Assembly (NCBI GenBank): GCA_963822695.1
Contig: CAWGJH010000022.1
Span: 62,001 to 126,000, forward strand
Origin: GCA-003244245 sp963822695
GTDB lineage: Bacteria > Actinomycetota > Actinomycetes > Mycobacteriales > Pseudonocardiaceae
Length of the DNA: 64,000 bases
Direction of reading: 5' to 3'
The notes below the pieces were generated by a model that made no database searches, was not told the DNA's origin, and saw only the letters and a list, made by a program, of their open reading frames with translations. A program made the translations under genes and the position numbers. This document shows, piece by piece, positions 1 to 8,780 of the stretch. Every line of letters starts with the position of its first letter. The stretch's first letter is position 1.

Positions 1-345
1 GGGGTCGATCCCAGCCGCGAGGTCTTCGAGCTTGGCGCCCGGTGGCAGTGGGGTGTGCAGGATGATTCCGTGCACCGTCTCCTGGTCACTGAGCGTGCTC
101 AACTTTCTCCGGATGGTGGTGAGGGGGACATCGGCACCGAGGTCGACCACGTCGCAGGTGATGCCCACCGTGTCGGCCGCTCGGGAGACGGAGCTGACGT
201 ACCAGGTACTGGACCTGTCCTCGGTGGCGGTCACGACCGCCAACCGGGGCGTGGTCCCCGCGGCCCTCAGCGCTGCGGCCTGCTCGGTCACCTGGCTGCG
301 GATCGTGGCCGCGAGTTCCTTACCCGACAGCACACGGGCGCTCAT
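1..345 (-). CDS. folD: FolD, methylene-THF dehydrogenase/cyclohydrolase (N-terminal part, runs off the window)
   Basis: Bifunctional NADP-dependent 5,10-methylene-tetrahydrofolate dehydrogenase and methenyl-THF cyclohydrolase of cytosolic one-carbon metabolism. The minus strand reads MSARVLSGKELAATIRSQV and later VHGIILHTPLPPGAKLED, the family's N-terminal start and the folate-pocket region. About 115 codons are present and the C-terminal Rossmann half lies outside the window. The ATG at 345-343 overlaps the TGA of the upstream cyclodeaminase gene in an ATGA junction, so the two are translationally coupled. One oddity: around residue 49 the sequence reads STWYVSSVSRAA, while the catalytic Tyr-Lys pair of FolD normally reads YVxxK, so the catalytic Lys appears to be Ser here. 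Activity of this copy is therefore uncertain. Confidence 0.85.
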   Translation of the reverse strand, partial: MSARVLSGKELAATIRSQVTEQAAALRAAGTTPRLAVVTATEDRSSTWYVSSVSRAADTVGITCDVVDLGADVPLTTIRRKLSTLSDQETVHGIILHTPLPPGAKLEDLAAGIDP

Positions 346-962
346 CGGCTGATCGCCTCCCGGACAGCGGCGGTGACCTGCTCTGCCCGCGCCATCAACT
401 CGTCCACCCCGGCTAGCACAGGGAGGAAACCCAGGCGGGCATCCTCGTCCGTGAGGCCGGCCAGGTTGATCTCCACGTTCAGCCGAGCGGAGGACGCAGC
501 CGCACGAGCCAGTTCGGCGGCCACCGCGACATCGGTGATGACGTTCTTGTTGCCGATCGGCACCAAGGTCTCGGCAAGCTCGATCAGACGGGCCGCCGCC
601 GTGATGGTCGCCGCCGGTGGTTGCGCCGCCCCAGACAGCGCTCGCGCAATCGCCGCCGTGCGCGCCGCCTTCTGCTCCGGGGTGGCCTTTGGCAGCTGGT
701 AGGCATCCGAGACGACCGTGAACGCGGCGGCGTCGTCCTCGGCCAACCGCACCGCGTGATCCCGCGCTGCCTCGGACTCGGCCAGCACGGCATGGATGGT
801 CTCGGCGTGCTCGAGGTATCTCTCCCCGGTGCTGTAGCGGGCCACCATCGACAGCAGTGCCGCGGCCTGCGCGGCGGACAATGCCGCCGACGCCCCACCG
901 CCCGGAGCCGGCACCCGCGCGGCCAGCTGATCCAGAAAATCGCCGATCCTGTCATCCCTCAT
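342..962 (-). CDS. Cyclodeaminase/cyclohydrolase family protein (FTCD C-terminal domain type)
   Basis: A 206-residue, all-helical member of the formiminotransferase-cyclodeaminase C-terminal family, which includes the stand-alone methenyl-THF cyclohydrolase FchA. The hallmark is PAPGGGASAALS near residue 19, followed by helices rich in Ala and Leu and the segment VPIGNKNVITDVAVAAELA, both typical of the family. Length matches stand-alone members (about 200). It sits directly upstream of and overlaps folD, so it probably acts on the same folate pool, either as a methenyl-THF cyclohydrolase or a formimino-THF cyclodeaminase. Sequence alone does not choose between these. The ATG at 962 follows a short stretch with no strong Shine-Dalgarno. 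Confidence 0.85.
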   Translation of the reverse strand: MRDDRIGDFLDQLAARVPAPGGGASAALSAAQAAALLSMVARYSTGERYLEHAETIHAVLAESEAARDHAVRLAEDDAAAFTVVSDAYQLPKATPEQKAARTAAIARALSGAAQPPAATITAAARLIELAETLVPIGNKNVITDVAVAAELARAAASSARLNVEINLAGLTDEDARLGFLPVLAGVDELMARAEQVTAAVREAISR

Positions 963-1068
963 GAAGCGCCCGCCCCTCTATCCGGTGAATAAGTGTGCCC
1001 CTGGGCAGATAGCCACCCAAGCACTTGGGCCTTGCGGAGCTGACGGGGCGTTCTGGTAGACCCGCCAG

Positions 1069-3063
1069 GTGAACGTCGGCCGGTCCCGCCGTGGGCAGCG
1101 CAGCCCGGCTGCCGTGCTGCCAGTTGCGCGGGTGTGTATAGACACCCCGTTAGCCCACCTCGACCGCCCATTCGACTACCTGGTGCCCGCCGAGTTCGAC
1201 GCGACGGCGGCGCCTGGCGTGCGGGTGCGGGTGCGTTTCGCCGGACGGTTGGTGGACGGGTGGCTGCTGGACCGAGCCGAGCGATCCGATCATCCGGGCC
1301 AGCTGGCCTGGCTCGAGCGGGTGGTCTCTGCCGAGCCGGTGCTCAGTCCTCAGGTCGCCGCGCTGGCCCGGGCCGTCGCCGACCGGTGCGCGGGCACCAT
1401 GAGTGACGTGTTGCGGCTGGCGGTGCCACCACGGCATGCCCGCACCGAGGCCGAACCGGTCGGCCCGGCGTTGAGCCTCCCATTACGGCCCGCAGCGGGA
1501 GGGTGGGGACGTTATCCCCGTGGGGCGGCCTTCCTGGACGCGTTGCACCAGGGTCGGGTGGCACACGCCTGCTGGCAGGCGCTGCCGGGGGAGGACTGGC
1601 CCGCCCGGCTTGCGGAGGCCGCCGTCACCGTCGCTGCCACCGGTCGGGGCGCACTGCTGGTGCTGCCCGACCACCGGGATACCGCCCGGGTGCACGCTGC
1701 GGTGGCCACGCTGGCCGGACCCGACGCGGTGGTCACCCTCGCGGCCGAATCCGGACCCGCGCGGCGGTACCGCCGGTGGTTGGCGGTGCGGCGGAGCGTG
1801 GTGCGCATCGTGGTCGGCACCCGGGCTGCGGCCTTTGCTCCGGTCGCGGACCTGGGCCTGATGGTGCTCTGGGACGACGGCGACGACCTGCATGCCGAGC
1901 CGCGGGCCCCTTACCCGCACAGCCGGCTGGTGCTCGGCCAGCGCGCCGTGCTGGAGGGCGGGTCGCTCCTGGTGGCCGGCTACGCCCGCACCGCGGAGAC
2001 GCAGCTGTCACTGGACACCGGATGGGCGCACGAGATCGTCGCCGCCCGGGACGTGGTGCGGGCCGCGGCGCCGCGGGTCACCGCGATCGGGGAGGACGAT
2101 ACCCAGCTGGCCCGGGACCCGGCTGCCCGTGCGGCGCGGTTACCCGCGGTGGCGTTCGAGGCGGCTCGCGCGGCGCTGGGCCGCGACCGGCCGGTGCTGG
2201 TGCAGGTGCCGCGCCGCGGCTATGTCCCCGCGCTGGCCTGCGGGCAGTGCCGGGCCGTAGCCCGCTGCCGGCGCTGCGTGGGCCCGTTGGCGCTGCCCAC
2301 CGCTGGCCCGGCCATCTGCCGGTGGTGCGGCACCGTCGAGACCGGTTACCGGTGCCCGGCCTGCGGTGACAGCCGGCTGCGGGCGATGGTGATCGGGGCC
2401 CGCCGCACTGCGGAGGAGCTTGGCCGTGCCTTCCCCGGGGTGCCGCTGCGTACCTCAGGTGGGGGCAGCTCAGACGCCGGGGAGGTGCTGCCCGACATCC
2501 CGCCGGGACGGTCGCTGGTGGTCGCCACCCCGGGGGCGGAACCGCTGGCCCGATACGGGGCGGCGTTGTTGCTGGATGCTTCGGCGTTGCTGGCACGTCC
2601 CGACCTGCGCGCGGCAGAGGAGGCGTTGCGGCGGTGGATGGTTGCGGCGGCGATGGTGGAGCCGGCCGCCGACGGTGGCCGGGTGGTCGTCGTCGCGGAC
2701 TCGTCGCTCGCTGCGGTGCAGGCCCTCGTCCGGTGGGACCCGGCCGGCCACGCCAGGGCCGAGCTGGCTGCGCGCGCCGAGCTCGGCTTCCCGCCCGCGG
2801 CGCGGATGGCCGCGCTGGATGGCGCGCCAGCCACTCTGGTGGATGCCGGTGAGGCGCTTGACCTGCCGCCGGGGGCCGCGCTGCTGGGCCCGGTGCCCGT
2901 CCCGGGGGGAGCCGAGGGCGAGCGGGAACGGCTGCTGGTCCGCGTCCCCCGTTCCCAGGGGTTGGCCCTGGCCAGCGCGCTGGCCACGCTGCAGGCCGGG
3001 CGCAGCGCGCGCAAGGTGCCCGACCCGCTGCGGGTCCAGCTCGACCCGCAAGAGTTGGGCTGA
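1069..3063 (+). CDS. priA: PriA-like primosomal protein N', helicase motifs lost
   Basis: Counterpart of the primosome protein PriA, which reloads replication at stalled forks. The N-terminal 3'-end DNA-binding fold (VARVCIDTPLAHLDRPFDY, about residues 20-38) and the double zinc site are present: four pairs CGQC, CRRC, CRWC and CPAC between about residues 391 and 440. The ATPase core is degenerate. No GxxGxGKT Walker A can be seen, and where DEEH is expected the protein reads WDDGDDLHAE. This is the usual state of actinobacterial PriA, often annotated as probably inactive helicase, so it likely works as a DNA-binding scaffold. The GTG start at 1069 is the longest choice. The 664-residue length is somewhat below E. 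coli PriA. fmt and rsmB follow. Confidence 0.88.
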   Translation: MNVGRSRRGQRSPAAVLPVARVCIDTPLAHLDRPFDYLVPAEFDATAAPGVRVRVRFAGRLVDGWLLDRAERSDHPGQLAWLERVVSAEPVLSPQVAALARAVADRCAGTMSDVLRLAVPPRHARTEAEPVGPALSLPLRPAAGGWGRYPRGAAFLDALHQGRVAHACWQALPGEDWPARLAEAAVTVAATGRGALLVLPDHRDTARVHAAVATLAGPDAVVTLAAESGPARRYRRWLAVRRSVVRIVVGTRAAAFAPVADLGLMVLWDDGDDLHAEPRAPYPHSRLVLGQRAVLEGGSLLVAGYARTAETQLSLDTGWAHEIVAARDVVRAAAPRVTAIGEDDTQLARDPAARAARLPAVAFEAARAALGRDRPVLVQVPRRGYVPALACGQCRAVARCRRCVGPLALPTAGPAICRWCGTVETGYRCPACGDSRLRAMVIGARRTAEELGRAFPGVPLRTSGGGSSDAGEVLPDIPPGRSLVVATPGAEPLARYGAALLLDASALLARPDLRAAEEALRRWMVAAAMVEPAADGGRVVVVADSSLAAVQALVRWDPAGHARAELAARAELGFPPAARMAALDGAPATLVDAGEALDLPPGAALLGPVPVPGGAEGERERLLVRVPRSQGLALASALATLQAGRSARKVPDPLRVQLDPQELG

Positions 3064-3166
3064 CGGGCTCACAAGGCATACTGCGGGGGTGCCTGCCCAA
3101 CCCGTTCGGCCCAACCGCCACCCCCTGTTCGGCACGGCGCGGCTGTTCGGCAAGGCGTGCTGAGCG

Positions 3167-4102
3167 GTGCGGCTCGTCTTCGCTGGCACGCCTGACGCGG
3201 CGGTGCCCTCACTGCAGGCGCTGCTGGACTCCGACCGGCACGAGGTCATCGCGGTGGTGACTCGGCCGGACGCGCCAGCCGGGCGCGGGCGGCGGCCGAC
3301 CCGCTCCCCGGTGGGCACGCTAGCCGGCAAGGCGGGACTGGAGGTACTCACCCCGCGCCGCCCGTCGGAGCCGGACTTTCTGGCCCGGTTGTCCGCGCTG
3401 GCCCCGGATTGCTGCCCGATCGTCGGCTACGGTGCGCTGATTCCGCGGACGGCGCTGGACATTCCTCGGCACGGTTGGGTGAACTTGCACTTCTCTCTGT
3501 TGCCTGCCTGGCGTGGTGCGGCTCCGGTGCAGGCCGCGATCCGGCACGGAGACGAGATCACTGGCGCTTCCACCTTCGCGTTGGAGGAAGGGCTGGACAC
3601 CGGTCCGGTGTATGGCACGGTCACCGAGGTGATCCGTGCCGAGGACTCTGCGGGAGAGCTGCTGTCCCGGTTGGCTGATGCTGGAGCCGGCCTGCTGGTG
3701 GCCACCTTGGACGGGATCGCCGACGGAACTGTGCGCCCGGTGCCGCAGCCAGCTGATGGTGTCTCGCATGCCCCGAAGCTCACTGCGGAGGACGCTCACG
3801 TGGACTTCAGCGCCCCGGCCTTCGCGGTGCACCGCCAGGTGCGGGCGGTCACTCCCGCCCCCGGTGCGTGGACCCGGTTCCGGGACCAACGCGTGGGCCT
3901 TGGTCCAGTTCGGCTCGCCGACGCCCGCACCGTCGATGGGCTGGCTCCTGGGGAACTGCGGGTGACCAAACGGGAGGTGCTCGTGGGCACGGCCACCGGT
4001 GCGGTGCGGCTGGGCGAGATCACCGCGCCCGGCAAGCGGGCGATGCCTGCGCCGGACTGGGCCCGCGGTGCCCGGCCGGAGCCAGGGGAGCGGTTCGCAT
4101 GA
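3167..4102 (+). CDS. fmt: Methionyl-tRNA formyltransferase
   Basis: Transfers a formyl group from 10-formyl-THF to initiator Met-tRNA. The 311-residue protein begins MRLVFAGTPDAAVPSL and contains the catalytic block NLHFSLLPAWRGAAPVQAAI (around residues 106-125) with the Asn and His of the active site, plus the downstream GASTFALEEGLDTGPVY where the catalytic Asp lies. The C-terminal OB-like domain (VRAVTPAPGAWTRF) is complete. The GTG start at 3167 places the first strand exactly where the family begins. The stop TGA lies in an ATGA, and rsmB starts about 25 bases later, the usual fmt-rsmB order in actinomycetes. The upstream folate genes make the same cofactor pool. Confidence 0.95.
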   Translation: MRLVFAGTPDAAVPSLQALLDSDRHEVIAVVTRPDAPAGRGRRPTRSPVGTLAGKAGLEVLTPRRPSEPDFLARLSALAPDCCPIVGYGALIPRTALDIPRHGWVNLHFSLLPAWRGAAPVQAAIRHGDEITGASTFALEEGLDTGPVYGTVTEVIRAEDSAGELLSRLADAGAGLLVATLDGIADGTVRPVPQPADGVSHAPKLTAEDAHVDFSAPAFAVHRQVRAVTPAPGAWTRFRDQRVGLGPVRLADARTVDGLAPGELRVTKREVLVGTATGAVRLGEITAPGKRAMPAPDWARGARPEPGERFA

Positions 4103-4124
4103 CGACCAGCGTCCAGACCATGCT

Positions 4125-5540
4125 GTGACCGTGCCCAGCAAGCCGTCTCGACCGTCCCGTCCCGGGCCTCCTCGCCGGCGCTCCGGACCGCGTCGCCCGC
4201 CGGTGGACGACCCACCCCGGCGGGCGGCGCTGGATGCTCTGGCCGCCGTGCGCGAGCGTGACGCGTACGCCAACCTGGTGCTGCCCGGCCTGCTTCGGCG
4301 GCGCGGGATCAGCGGTCGGGACGCCGCGCTGGCCACCGAGTTGTGTTACGGAACGTGCCGCGCGCAGGGTCTACTGGATGCGGTGCTGCAGTCCTGTGCG
4401 GACCGCCCGCTCGCTGAGGTGGACGGTGAACTGCTGGATGCCCTGCGGCTGGGCAGCTATCAGTTGCTGCGGACCCGGGTGCCCTCACACGCCGCGGTCG
4501 GCACCACCGTGGATCTGGTGCGGGCCGTTCGCGGCAGTGCCGCCGCCGGCTTCGTCAACGCCGTACTGCGCCGGGTCGGCACGCAGGACGAGGACGGCTG
4601 GGTGCAGACGGTCGCGCCGGCCGCCAACGACGACCCGGTGGGGCACCTCGCGATGGTGCACTCGCATCCGCGGTGGATCGCGCAGGCATTCGCCGACGCC
4701 CTGGGTGGGGACCTGGACGAGCTGGCGCAAGCGCTCGCTACCGACGACGCCCGGCCGTCGGTGCACCTCGCCGCGCGCCCCGGGCAGATCAGCGCCGCCG
4801 AGCTGGCCGGGTTGACCGGCGGCCGGGTTGCCCAGTACTCGCCTTACGGGGTGCACCTGGCCGACGGTGGTGACCCGGGTGAGTTGGCCCCGGTGCGCGA
4901 TCACCTGGCCCAGGTGCAGGACGAGGGCAGCCAGCTCGTCACCCTCGCGCTGACCGGGGTGCCGTTGGAGGGCGCCGACGCCCGCTGGTTGGACCTGTGC
5001 GCCGGTCCGGGAGGCAAGGCAGTGCTGCTGGGCGCTCTGGGAGCTATCCGGGGAGCCAGTCTGGAGGCCGTGGAGAAGGCCGAGCACCGGGCCCGGTTGG
5101 TTGGCCAGGCGTGCGCGGGCCTGCCGGTGACGCTGCACGTCGTGGATGGCCGGGACAGTGGGTTGCCGGAACGGGCCTACGACCGGGTGCTGCTGGACGC
5201 GCCGTGCACCGGGCTGGGGGCGCTGCGCCGCCGCCCGGAGGCGCGCTGGCGGCGCCGGCCCGACGACCTTGCCGGACTGGTCCGGCTGCAGCGGGAACTG
5301 CTGGTCGCGGCGCTGCGACTCCTCCGCCCGGGGGGTGTGGTGGCCTATGTCACGTGCTCGCCGTACCTGGACGAGACGTTGGGCGTGGTCGCGGACGTGG
5401 TGCGGCGCACTGGTGCCGAGCAACTCGACGCCAGGCCGCAGTTCCCCGGCGTCCCTCGGCTGGGTACAGGCCCGCACGTGCAGCTGTGGCCGCACCGGCA
5501 TGGCACCGACGCGATGTTCTGCGCCCTCCTGCGTCGTTAA
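4125..5540 (+). CDS. rsmB: 16S rRNA m5C967 methyltransferase RsmB (Sun)
   Basis: SAM-dependent cytosine-5 methyltransferase of 16S rRNA. It has an N-terminal NusB-like RNA-binding domain (from ALDALAAVRERDAYANLVL) and a C-terminal Rossmann domain. The SAM loop LCAGPGGKA is at about residues 290-298. Motif IV is DAPCTGLG at about 358-365, and motif VI is YVTCSPYLDE near residue 409. The two cysteines are the releasing and catalytic residues of this family. The frame is open further upstream inside fmt. GTG at 4125 or GTG at 4131 is chosen because the reading before it overlaps fmt in another frame and shows no similarity. The N-terminal 20 residues are basic and Pro-rich. Confidence 0.93.
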   Translation: MTVPSKPSRPSRPGPPRRRSGPRRPPVDDPPRRAALDALAAVRERDAYANLVLPGLLRRRGISGRDAALATELCYGTCRAQGLLDAVLQSCADRPLAEVDGELLDALRLGSYQLLRTRVPSHAAVGTTVDLVRAVRGSAAAGFVNAVLRRVGTQDEDGWVQTVAPAANDDPVGHLAMVHSHPRWIAQAFADALGGDLDELAQALATDDARPSVHLAARPGQISAAELAGLTGGRVAQYSPYGVHLADGGDPGELAPVRDHLAQVQDEGSQLVTLALTGVPLEGADARWLDLCAGPGGKAVLLGALGAIRGASLEAVEKAEHRARLVGQACAGLPVTLHVVDGRDSGLPERAYDRVLLDAPCTGLGALRRRPEARWRRRPDDLAGLVRLQRELLVAALRLLRPGGVVAYVTCSPYLDETLGVVADVVRRTGAEQLDARPQFPGVPRLGTGPHVQLWPHRHGTDAMFCALLRR

Positions 5541-5555
5541 GTGATGGCCGCTACA

Positions 5556-5571
5556 TCGCGGCTCGCCGCGA
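5556..5571. terminator. Short GC-rich hairpin between convergent genes
   Basis: TCGCGGC, a two-base loop TC, then GCCGCGA: a perfect 7-bp stem between the end of rsmB and the end of the opposing ROK kinase gene. There is no T-run, as is common for actinobacterial terminators. A bidirectional terminator role is inferred from position. Confidence 0.45.
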
Positions 5572-5610
5572 AGCACCGCTGTCACCTAATGGTTCGCCTC
5601 CTCGGTCTCG

Positions 5611-6510
5611 TCAGATCACAATGGCACGGTGGGCGAGGACGAGGGCACCGGCCGGGCCAGCTAGCGGGCCGAGCGCGGGCGGGATGATGAAGTCGCCAGC
5701 AGCGTGTTCTCCTAGACCGGGATACCCGGCCAGCGCATCACAGAGATTGGCGCGCACCAGCGGGAACAGCCCCGGCAGGCCGGTCACGCTGCCGCCGATC
5801 ATGATGCGCTGTGGCGCGATCACGTAGACGATGTTGCGGAGCCCGGCGGCGAGGTAGGCGGCTTCGAGTTGGACGGCCGCCCGGAGTTTATCACCGTCGA
5901 GTTGTTCGGCTGGGCAGCCCCACCGCGCCGCGATCGCCGTACCGCTTGCCATCCCCTCCCAGCAGGTGCCGTGAAACGGGCAATGCCCGGCGAAGCGATC
6001 GCCGGGCTGGCGCGGCACGCTGAGGTGGCCCATCTCGGGGTGGCCCAGTCCATGGATGAGCTGGCCCTCGACCACGGCTCCCGCGCCGATGCCAGTGCCG
6101 ACGGTCAGGTACACGAACGTGTCCAGACCACGGGCGGCCCCCCAGTGGCCCTCACCCAGCGCGGCGGCGTTGACGTCGGTGTCGAACCCCACTGGCACGC
6201 CCAGCGCGTGCTGGAATGGCCTGACCATGTCAACGTCCTCCCAGCCCGGTTTCGGGCTGAGCGTGATGAACCCATACCGCGGATGGGATCGGCGCAGCTC
6301 CAGCGGGCCGAACGACGCGATGCCGATCGCGGCCAGCGGCCCACCAGACGACACCTCCCGCCGGAAGAAAGCGAGCACCTGAGCCAGCGTCTCGGCTGGT
6401 TCCCCGGTCGGGATCCGGGTCCGGGCAACGATGTGATCAGGGTCGGACCCGACCAGGCAGAGGACCTTCGTCCCGCCTACCTCGACCGCCCCCAACCGCG
6501 TCAGCTTCAC
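5611..6510 (-). CDS. ROK-family fructokinase / sugar kinase
   Basis: ATP-dependent sugar kinase of the ROK family, best matching bacterial fructokinases. The N-terminus MKLTRLGAVEVGGTKVLCLVG holds the phosphate-1 loop (GAVEVGGTK). FDTDVNAAALGEG carries the catalytic-base Asp (about residue 106), and VYLTVGTGIGAGAV is the phosphate-2 loop. The ROK zinc site is HPEMGHLSV...GHCPFHGTCWEG (about residues 137-167), with the His and Cys ligands present. At 299 residues it has normal family length. It stands alone, convergent with rsmB, and its 5' end faces the Clp ATPase gene across about 217 bases that must hold both promoters. The substrate (fructose or another hexose) is inferred from family resemblance only. 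Confidence 0.87.
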   Translation of the reverse strand: MKLTRLGAVEVGGTKVLCLVGSDPDHIVARTRIPTGEPAETLAQVLAFFRREVSSGGPLAAIGIASFGPLELRRSHPRYGFITLSPKPGWEDVDMVRPFQHALGVPVGFDTDVNAAALGEGHWGAARGLDTFVYLTVGTGIGAGAVVEGQLIHGLGHPEMGHLSVPRQPGDRFAGHCPFHGTCWEGMASGTAIAARWGCPAEQLDGDKLRAAVQLEAAYLAAGLRNIVYVIAPQRIMIGGSVTGLPGLFPLVRANLCDALAGYPGLGEHAAGDFIIPPALGPLAGPAGALVLAHRAIVI

Positions 6511-6727
6511 CTGCCGGAGCCTTTCGTCTGCCCGAGCTCATTCGTCGGTGTACCACTCCAGCGGGTCGGGCGACACCCCCATAAGTTGCAGCGCTAGCGC
6601 GCCTGGTGGGGTCGTTCGCGACCACTCCGTTGCACTGCGGGGAGGGCGAGTCGAGGGCATTATCGAGGGTGGTGTCGTGGAGCGGGTCGTCGGCGCGGCG
6701 CCGGTGCGGTGGACGAGGAGGCTCGGC

Positions 6728-8758
6728 ATGCCCGATGGGCCGTTTGGTTCCGGGTTTAACCCGCTTGAGGATCTTGTGAGCCGGCTGGTCGGCGGCCTTG
6801 AGCAGTCTTTTGGCGGGGGGAGCAGACCGGGCACGTCAACGCGGTGGCTGGACCGCTACGGCCGGGACCTCACGGCCGCTGCTCGCGCGGGTCGCCTCGA
6901 CCCGGTCATCGGGCGGGAGGACGAGGTCGAGCAGGTCCTTGAGGTGCTGTCGCGGCGGACCAAGAACAACCCGGTGCTGATCGGGGACCCCGGTGTCGGC
7001 AAGACAGCGATCGTCGAGGGCATCGCCCAGCGGGTGGCCGAGGGCGCGGTCCCGGAGCAGATGCGCAACCGGCGGCTGATCGCGCTCGATCTTGCTGGGA
7101 TGGTGGCCGGCACCAAGTACCGGGGCGAGTTCGAGGAACGGCTCACGGCAGTGATCGACGAGGTGACCGCCGCTTCCCGGACGGTAGTGCTGTTTCTCGA
7201 CGAGTTGCACGCGGTGATCGGTGCTGGCGCGGCCGAGGGCGGTGCGATGGACGCCGCCAGCTTGCTCAAGCCCGCGCTGGCCCGTGGTGACCTGCAGCTG
7301 GTCGGGGCCACCACGGTCGAGGAGTACCGCCGGCACATCGAGCGGGACCCGGCGCTGGAACGACGGTTCCAGCCTATCCTGGTCACCGAGCCGAGCATCG
7401 AGGACACCGTCGCCATCCTGCGGGGCCTGCGCAAACGCTACGAACTGCACCACCGGGTGCGCATCACCGACGAGGCCACTGACGCCGCCGCTCGGCTCTC
7501 GGACCGCTACCTCACCGACCGGTTCCTCCCCGACAAGGCGATCGATCTGATCGACCGGGCCAGCGCGCGGGTCCGGAGGCGAGCGCAGGCCCCGAGCGAC
7601 GACACCCGAGCTCGTGAGCAGCGCGTCGAGCAACTCACCCGCGCCAAGGACATCGCGGTTGACGCCGAGGACTACGAGCGGGCGCAGGCGCTGACCCGGG
7701 CGCTCGACCGGGCGATCGTGGAGTTGGAGACCGCACGTGCCGGCCCGACGCGCCCGCCCGAGGTCGGTGCTAACGACGTCGCGGACATCGTCGCACGCAG
7801 CACCGGCATCCCGGTCGCGCAGCTCACCGAGGTGGAGCGGCACCGGCTGCTCCACCTGGAGGAGCAGTTGCGGCAGCGGGTCGTCGGACAGGACGAGGCG
7901 GTCGAGGCCGTCGCGGACGCGGTCCGGGCCAGCCGCGCCGGTCTCAATCACCCGGACCGGCCCGTCGGGTCGTTCCTGTTCCTCGGCCCTACCGGTGTGG
8001 GCAAGACCGAGCTGGCCCGAGTACTGGCGCAGGCCTTATTCGGGTCGCGGGAGCGGCTCGTCCGCATCGACATGAGCGAATTCCAGGACAAGCACACCGT
8101 GTCGCGGCTGATTGGCGCCCCACCCGGCTACGTGGGCCACGAGGAAGCCGGCCAGCTCACTGACGCCGTCCGCCGCACCCCGTATACGGTGTTGCTGCTG
8201 GATGAGATCGAGAAGGCGCATGCCGACGTCTCGAACATCCTGCTGCAGGTCTTCGATGCCGGCCGGCTCACCGACGCCCGGGGCCGGACCGTGAACTTCG
8301 CCAACACTGTGATCATCATGACCAGCAACCTCGGCGGCGAAGCGCTGCTGGCCGCGACCAGCGCCGGGCGATCAGTTGAGGAGGTGCGGGAGCCATTGAT
8401 GGCCAGCGTAGCGAGGCACTTCCGGCCGGAGTTCCTCAATCGGATCGACGAGATCGTCCTGTTCCGCGGCCTCGATCGGCCGCAGCTTCGCGCGATCACC
8501 GAGCTCCTGCTGGAGCAGACTCGGCAGCGGCTGCGCGCGCAGGACATCACCCTGCATCTCGACGACCACGCCATCGACTGGCTCGCCGGCCGTGGTTACC
8601 AGCCCGAGTTCGGAGCTCGGCCGCTGCGTCGAGCAATCGGACGTGAGCTGGACCGGACACTGTCCCGCATGCTGCTCGCCGGCGAACTCAGACCAGGGCA
8701 GGACGTCCACGGTAGCGTCGCCGGGGACCGGCTGGAGTTCATCGTCACCGAGTCGTAG
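6728..8758 (+). CDS. Clp/HSP100 AAA+ ATPase, two nucleotide-binding domains, no N-domain
   Basis: Double-AAA+ unfoldase of about 676 residues. AAA-1 has Walker A GDPGVGKT (about residue 87) and Walker B VVLFLDELH; AAA-2 has Walker A GPTGVGKTE (about residue 420) and Walker B VLLLDEIEKAH, with sensor TSNLGG and the arginine-rich EFLNRIDEIV. The ATG at 6728 is preceded by AGGAGG at 9-base spacing, which excludes the longer upstream reading. The double Clp-N repeat domain of ClpB/ClpC is absent. The long coiled-coil M-domain is reduced to a short linker. The stretch between TSNLGG and HFRPEF lacks an IGF/LGF ClpP-docking loop, so it is more likely a ClpP-independent remodelling ATPase than a protease subunit. 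It is transcribed away from the ROK gene. Confidence 0.88.
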   Translation: MPDGPFGSGFNPLEDLVSRLVGGLEQSFGGGSRPGTSTRWLDRYGRDLTAAARAGRLDPVIGREDEVEQVLEVLSRRTKNNPVLIGDPGVGKTAIVEGIAQRVAEGAVPEQMRNRRLIALDLAGMVAGTKYRGEFEERLTAVIDEVTAASRTVVLFLDELHAVIGAGAAEGGAMDAASLLKPALARGDLQLVGATTVEEYRRHIERDPALERRFQPILVTEPSIEDTVAILRGLRKRYELHHRVRITDEATDAAARLSDRYLTDRFLPDKAIDLIDRASARVRRRAQAPSDDTRAREQRVEQLTRAKDIAVDAEDYERAQALTRALDRAIVELETARAGPTRPPEVGANDVADIVARSTGIPVAQLTEVERHRLLHLEEQLRQRVVGQDEAVEAVADAVRASRAGLNHPDRPVGSFLFLGPTGVGKTELARVLAQALFGSRERLVRIDMSEFQDKHTVSRLIGAPPGYVGHEEAGQLTDAVRRTPYTVLLLDEIEKAHADVSNILLQVFDAGRLTDARGRTVNFANTVIIMTSNLGGEALLAATSAGRSVEEVREPLMASVARHFRPEFLNRIDEIVLFRGLDRPQLRAITELLLEQTRQRLRAQDITLHLDDHAIDWLAGRGYQPEFGARPLRRAIGRELDRTLSRMLLAGELRPGQDVHGSVAGDRLEFIVTES

Positions 8759-8780
8759 CCGGATCACTGCGCCGAACTCT

